Source: Marinobacter nauticus (lineage in GTDB: Bacteria; Pseudomonadota; Gammaproteobacteria; Pseudomonadales; Oleiphilaceae). Taken from it: a stretch of DNA of 64,000 nt. The notes under the pieces are model-generated. The model saw nothing but the letters and a program-made list of their open reading frames with translations, ran no database searches and was not told where the DNA came from. The stretch spans positions 186,001-250,000 of the forward strand of contig NZ_RBJB01000004.1 of NCBI RefSeq assembly GCF_003634635.1, read 5' to 3'. Made by a program: the position numbers and the translations under genes. Shown here piece after piece: positions 60,970 through 64,000 of this stretch. Position 1 is the first letter of the stretch, and the number at the start of each line of letters is the position of its first letter.

Positions 60970-63691
60970 GACCGTGGCCCGGCTGGAAGGAGTCAGCCAT
61001 CGCTACGGGGAAACCGATGCGCTGTCTGATATTTCCCTGACGTTTCCGTCTGGCTGCATGGTTGGGCTGATCGGCCCGGACGGGGTGGGCAAATCCACAC
61101 TGTTGGGCCTGCTTGCCGGTGCCCGTGAGTTGCAGACCGGCGAGTTGCAGGTGCTTGGCGGCGATATGCGCAGCCAGCGGTTTCGTAACCGGTCCGCCCC
61201 CCGCATTGCCTATATGCCCCAGGGACTGGGCGGTAATCTCTACCATACGCTGACGGTGGACGAGAACATCGCCTTCTTCGCCGATCTGTTTGGTTTGCGA
61301 GGCCCCTCCAGGAAGGATCAGATTGACCGGTTGCTTGAAGCTACTGGGTTGTTGTCTTTCCGGGACCGTCCCGCCGGCAAGCTGTCCGGCGGTATGAAAC
61401 AGAAGCTGGGGCTGTGCTGTGCCCTTATCCACAGCCCCGATCTGCTGATTCTGGATGAACCCACCACCGGCGTGGACCCGCTGTCCCGCAAGCGTTTCTG
61501 GGATCTGATCGATACCATTCGCCGGCAACGCAGCGGTATGAGCGTGTTGGTGGCCACGGCCTACATGGAAGAAGCCGAACGTTACGACTGGCTGGTGGCC
61601 ATGGACGAGGGCAAGGTACTGGCTACAGGCTCACCGGCCGAACTCCGTGAGCAGACCAATACCGAGACGCTGGACGATGCCTTCATCGCGTTGTTACCCG
61701 AAAACCGGCAGGTGCAGGAAAGCGGCGATACGGCTAATGCTGCGCAGCGAGAGCCAACCGGGGAAAACCAGACGCCGGCCATTGAGGCTGAGCATCTGAC
61801 CCTGCGGTTTGGCAGCTTTACGGCGGTTCGTAACGTCAGCTTTTCCATCCCGAAAGGCGAGATCTTCGGTTTTCTGGGATCCAACGGTTGTGGCAAGACC
61901 ACCACCATGAAAATGCTCACCGGATTGCTGACCCCAACAGAAGGCGAAGTCCGGCTGTTCGGTGAACCACTGGATGCCAAAGACCTGGCCACTCGGCAGA
62001 AGGTGGGCTACATGTCCCAGGCCTTCTCGCTCTATGGCGAACTCACCGTGCGCCAGAATCTGGATCTGCATGCCCGGCTGTTTCACCTGCCGGACACCAG
62101 AATCCCGGAGCGTATTTCGGTGCTGGTTCGGGAGTTCGGTCTTGAAGATGTACTGGACCAGCGAGCAGGCGCCCTGCCACTTGGGGTTCGCCAGCGGCTG
62201 TCCCTGGCCGTGGCTGTGGTGCACGAGCCCGAATTGCTGATCCTGGATGAACCTACCTCAGGCGTCGACCCGGGGGCCCGCAACCGGTTCTGGCAATTGT
62301 TGATGCGCCTGTCGCGGGAAGATGGCGTGACCATTTTTATCTCCACTCATTTCATGAACGAGGGTGAGCGCTGCGACCGGATTTCGCTCATGCACGCGGG
62401 CGAAGTATTGGCTTGCGATACGCCCGATCGACTGGTTGAAGCCTCTGGCACCGACAGCCTGGAAGGCGCGTTCATGAAAACCCTGGAAGCGGTGGATAAA
62501 GAGCCGGAGACCGGCGCCGACCAACTGGCTCTGGAGCCCGCCAGTCATGGTGACCGGCCGATCGTGTTCAGTCCCCGGCGCTTGCTGGCTTACGCCACCC
62601 GGGAAGCGAGGGAACTGTTGCGGGATCCCATTCGAATGGCCTTCGCCTTTATCGGTTCCGCGTTGTTGATGCTGATCCTGGGTTACGGCATTACCCTGGA
62701 TGTAGAAGACCTGTCGTTCGCCGTGCTGGATCGGGACCAGACACCCCAGAGCCGGGATTACATCGCGGCGGTGTCCGGCTCCCGATATTTCCTGCAACAA
62801 CCGGAGTTGCAGAATATCCAGGAGCTGGAACAACGCATGCGCTCCGGCGAGCTAAGCCTGGCTATTGAGATTCCGCCGGGCTTCGGCAAAGACCTGAAAC
62901 GGGGGCGACCGACTGAAATGGCGGTTTGGGTGGATGGTGCCATGCCTTTCCGGGGCGAGACCATCCTGGGTTACGTTGAAGGCATGCACATCAGTTACCT
63001 GACGGAGCTGGCCCAGCGCACTCTGGGCGTGGTACCCACACTGACACTGGTCACGCTGGAGGACCGGTATCGCTACAACCAGGACTTCCGGAGCCTGGAT
63101 GCGATGGTGCCAGCGGTTATCCCCATTCTGCTGATCTTTATTCCGGCCATTCTGATGGCCCTGGGCATCGTCCGGGAAAAGGAACTGGGCTCCATCACCA
63201 ACCTGTACGTCACTCCGGTCACCCGGGTGGAGTTCTTGCTGGGCAAACAGCTGCCCTACATCGCGTTCAGTATGATCAGCTACGTGAGCCTGGTCTTGCT
63301 GGCGGTGTACGTGTTTGATGTCGAGATCAAAGGCAGCCTGCTGACGCTCACCTTCGGCGCCCTGCTCTTTGTGACCGCCACCACGGCCCTGGGTCAGGTG
63401 ATGTCGACCTTTGCCTCGACCCAGATTGCCGCCCTGGCGGCCACTGCGATTCTCACCATCCTGCCGACCGTGCAGTTCTCCGGCCTGACCGAACCGGTGT
63501 CGTCCCTGAGCGGTGCCGGCGCGTTGATCGGTCCGGTCTGGCCGGCGACCTGGTTCCTGCAGATCAGCCGTGGCGTGTTCACCAAAGGCCTGTCGCTGGC
63601 AGATATGCAGGGCGCGTTCCTGGCCCTGGCGGCGTTCGTTCCGGTGCTGACCGTAATGGCGGTGGCGCTGCTCAGAAAACAGGGGCGCTGA
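60962..63691 (+). CDS. rbbA: ABC transporter with two ATPase domains and ABC-2 permease (RbbA-like)
   Basis: 909 aa, matching RbbA. First ATPase (about 5-235): Walker [17 protein letters not shown], signature [16 protein letters not shown], Walker [14 protein letters not shown]. Second ATPase (about 275-500): [18 protein letters not shown], a degenerate signature [13 protein letters not shown] as in E. coli Rbb[17 protein letters not shown]. The C-terminal ABC-2 permease has about six helices. E. coli RbbA was described as ribosome-associated, but the fused permease and adjacent adaptor favour transport. A perfect DnaA box lies at 61425. The yhhJ-like gene follows after 1 bp. Confidence 0.92.
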   Translation: MTETVARLEGVSHRYGETDALSDISLTFPSGCMVGLIGPDGVGKSTLLGLLAGARELQTGELQVLGGDMRSQRFRNRSAPRIAYMPQGLGGNLYHTLTVDENIAFFADLFGLRGPSRKDQIDRLLEATGLLSFRDRPAGKLSGGMKQKLGLCCALIHSPDLLILDEPTTGVDPLSRKRFWDLIDTIRRQRSGMSVLVATAYMEEAERYDWLVAMDEGKVLATGSPAELREQTNTETLDDAFIALLPENRQVQESGDTANAAQREPTGENQTPAIEAEHLTLRFGSFTAVRNVSFSIPKGEIFGFLGSNGCGKTTTMKMLTGLLTPTEGEVRLFGEPLDAKDLATRQKVGYMSQAFSLYGELTVRQNLDLHARLFHLPDTRIPERISVLVREFGLEDVLDQRAGALPLGVRQRLSLAVAVVHEPELLILDEPTSGVDPGARNRFWQLLMRLSREDGVTIFISTHFMNEGERCDRISLMHAGEVLACDTPDRLVEASGTDSLEGAFMKTLEAVDKEPETGADQLALEPASHGDRPIVFSPRRLLAYATREARELLRDPIRMAFAFIGSALLMLILGYGITLDVEDLSFAVLDRDQTPQSRDYIAAVSGSRYFLQQPELQNIQELEQRMRSGELSLAIEIPPGFGKDLKRGRPTEMAVWVDGAMPFRGETILGYVEGMHISYLTELAQRTLGVVPTLTLVTLEDRYRYNQDFRSLDAMVPAVIPILLIFIPAILMALGIVREKELGSITNLYVTPVTRVEFLLGKQLPYIAFSMISYVSLVLLAVYVFDVEIKGSLLTLTFGALLFVTATTALGQVMSTFASTQIAALAATAILTILPTVQFSGLTEPVSSLSGAGALIGPVWPATWFLQISRGVFTKGLSLADMQGAFLALAAFVPVLTVMAVALLRKQGR

Positions 63692-63692
63692 C

Positions 63693-64000
63693 ATGAATTC
63701 CTTACGCAACATCTGGCACCTGGGTATCAAGGAACTGCGCAGTCTGTGGCAGGACAAGGCATTGATGGTGTTTGTGCTGGTGGCGTTTACGGTGATGATC
63801 TACACCGCAGGTTCCGCTGGCTCCATGGAGCTTCACAACGCACCGATCGCCGTGGTGGACGAAGATCAGACGGTGTTGTCTGGCCGCATCATCAATTCGC
63901 TCCAGCAGCCATGGTTCCTGACGCCGGATCTGGTGGCCTACGGTGACATTGACGACTTGCTGGACAAGGGCAGCCATACCTTTGCCCTGGTGATCCCCGA
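63693..64000 (+). CDS. yhhJ: ABC-2 permease (YhhJ-like), 5' part
   Basis: The first ~102 codons, cut by the window edge. MNSLRNIWHLGIKELRSLWQ is the usual cytoplasmic start of ABC-2 permeases, followed by a membrane helix (ALMVFVLVAFTVMIYTAGSA) and the periplasmic segment PIAVVDEDQTVLSGRIINSL. It is one base after the rbbA stop. With rbbA and yhiI it should complete an ABC exporter. Confidence 0.88.
   Translation, partial: MNSLRNIWHLGIKELRSLWQDKALMVFVLVAFTVMIYTAGSAGSMELHNAPIAVVDEDQTVLSGRIINSLQQPWFLTPDLVAYGDIDDLLDKGSHTFALVIP

Overview
The window is a chromosomal replication-origin region of a marine gammaproteobacterium. It most resembles Marinobacter or a close relative. The reasons are high-GC coding sequence, the Pseudomonas-like order (glmS-glmU-atp-parB-parA-rsmG-mnmG, then mnmE-yidC-yidD-rnpA-rpmH / dnaA-dnaN-recF-gyrB), an ectoine hydroxylase gene and Fur-type iron regulation. 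The genus call is inference from gene content, not from a search. No tRNA, rRNA, CRISPR array, transposase or phage gene was seen.

Layout. 1-0.5 kb: 3' end of a TonB-dependent siderophore receptor. 0.5-3.8 kb: glmS and glmU (UDP-GlcNAc synthesis). 3.8-11 kb: the complete nine-gene F1Fo ATP synthase operon, with a strong promoter in front of atpI and a large terminator after atpC. 11-15.5 kb: parB, parA, rsmG, mnmG. 15.5-16.1 kb: an AT-rich gap with two consensus DnaA boxes. 16-26.2 kb: a block of unrelated genes separating mnmG from mnmE (EAL protein, RND efflux pair with a DUF3833 lipoprotein, acyl-CoA dehydrogenase, ectD, solute-binding protein). 26.4-30.4 kb: mnmE, yidC, yidD, rnpA, rpmH, all leftward. 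30.4-31.0 kb: the most likely oriC. 31-38.7 kb: dnaA, dnaN, an ABC1-family kinase, recF and gyrB, all rightward, with two parS sites inside recF. 38.7-44.8 kb: membrane protein, GABA transaminase and two divergent ABC exporters around a palindromic element. 44.8-54.3 kb: recD, recB, recC with translational overlaps. 54.5-59.3 kb: a Fur-controlled pair of small genes, then a FAN1-like nuclease overlapping a nuclease-helicase. 59.4-64 kb: a globin and the yhiI-rbbA-yhhJ-type ABC transporter operon, cut by the window edge.

How it works together. DnaA, DnaN, gyrase, ParA/ParB with their parS sites, and RecF/RecBCD form a replication, segregation and repair neighbourhood. The most striking feature is not a gene. 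The perfect 9-mer TTATCCACA (consensus DnaA box) occurs 24 times on the two strands of the window, against about 0.5 expected for random sequence. Ten copies lie in 6.4 kb across the end of an ABC transporter gene, recD and most of recB, in several reading contexts. This suggests a DnaA-binding or titration landscape flanking the origin.
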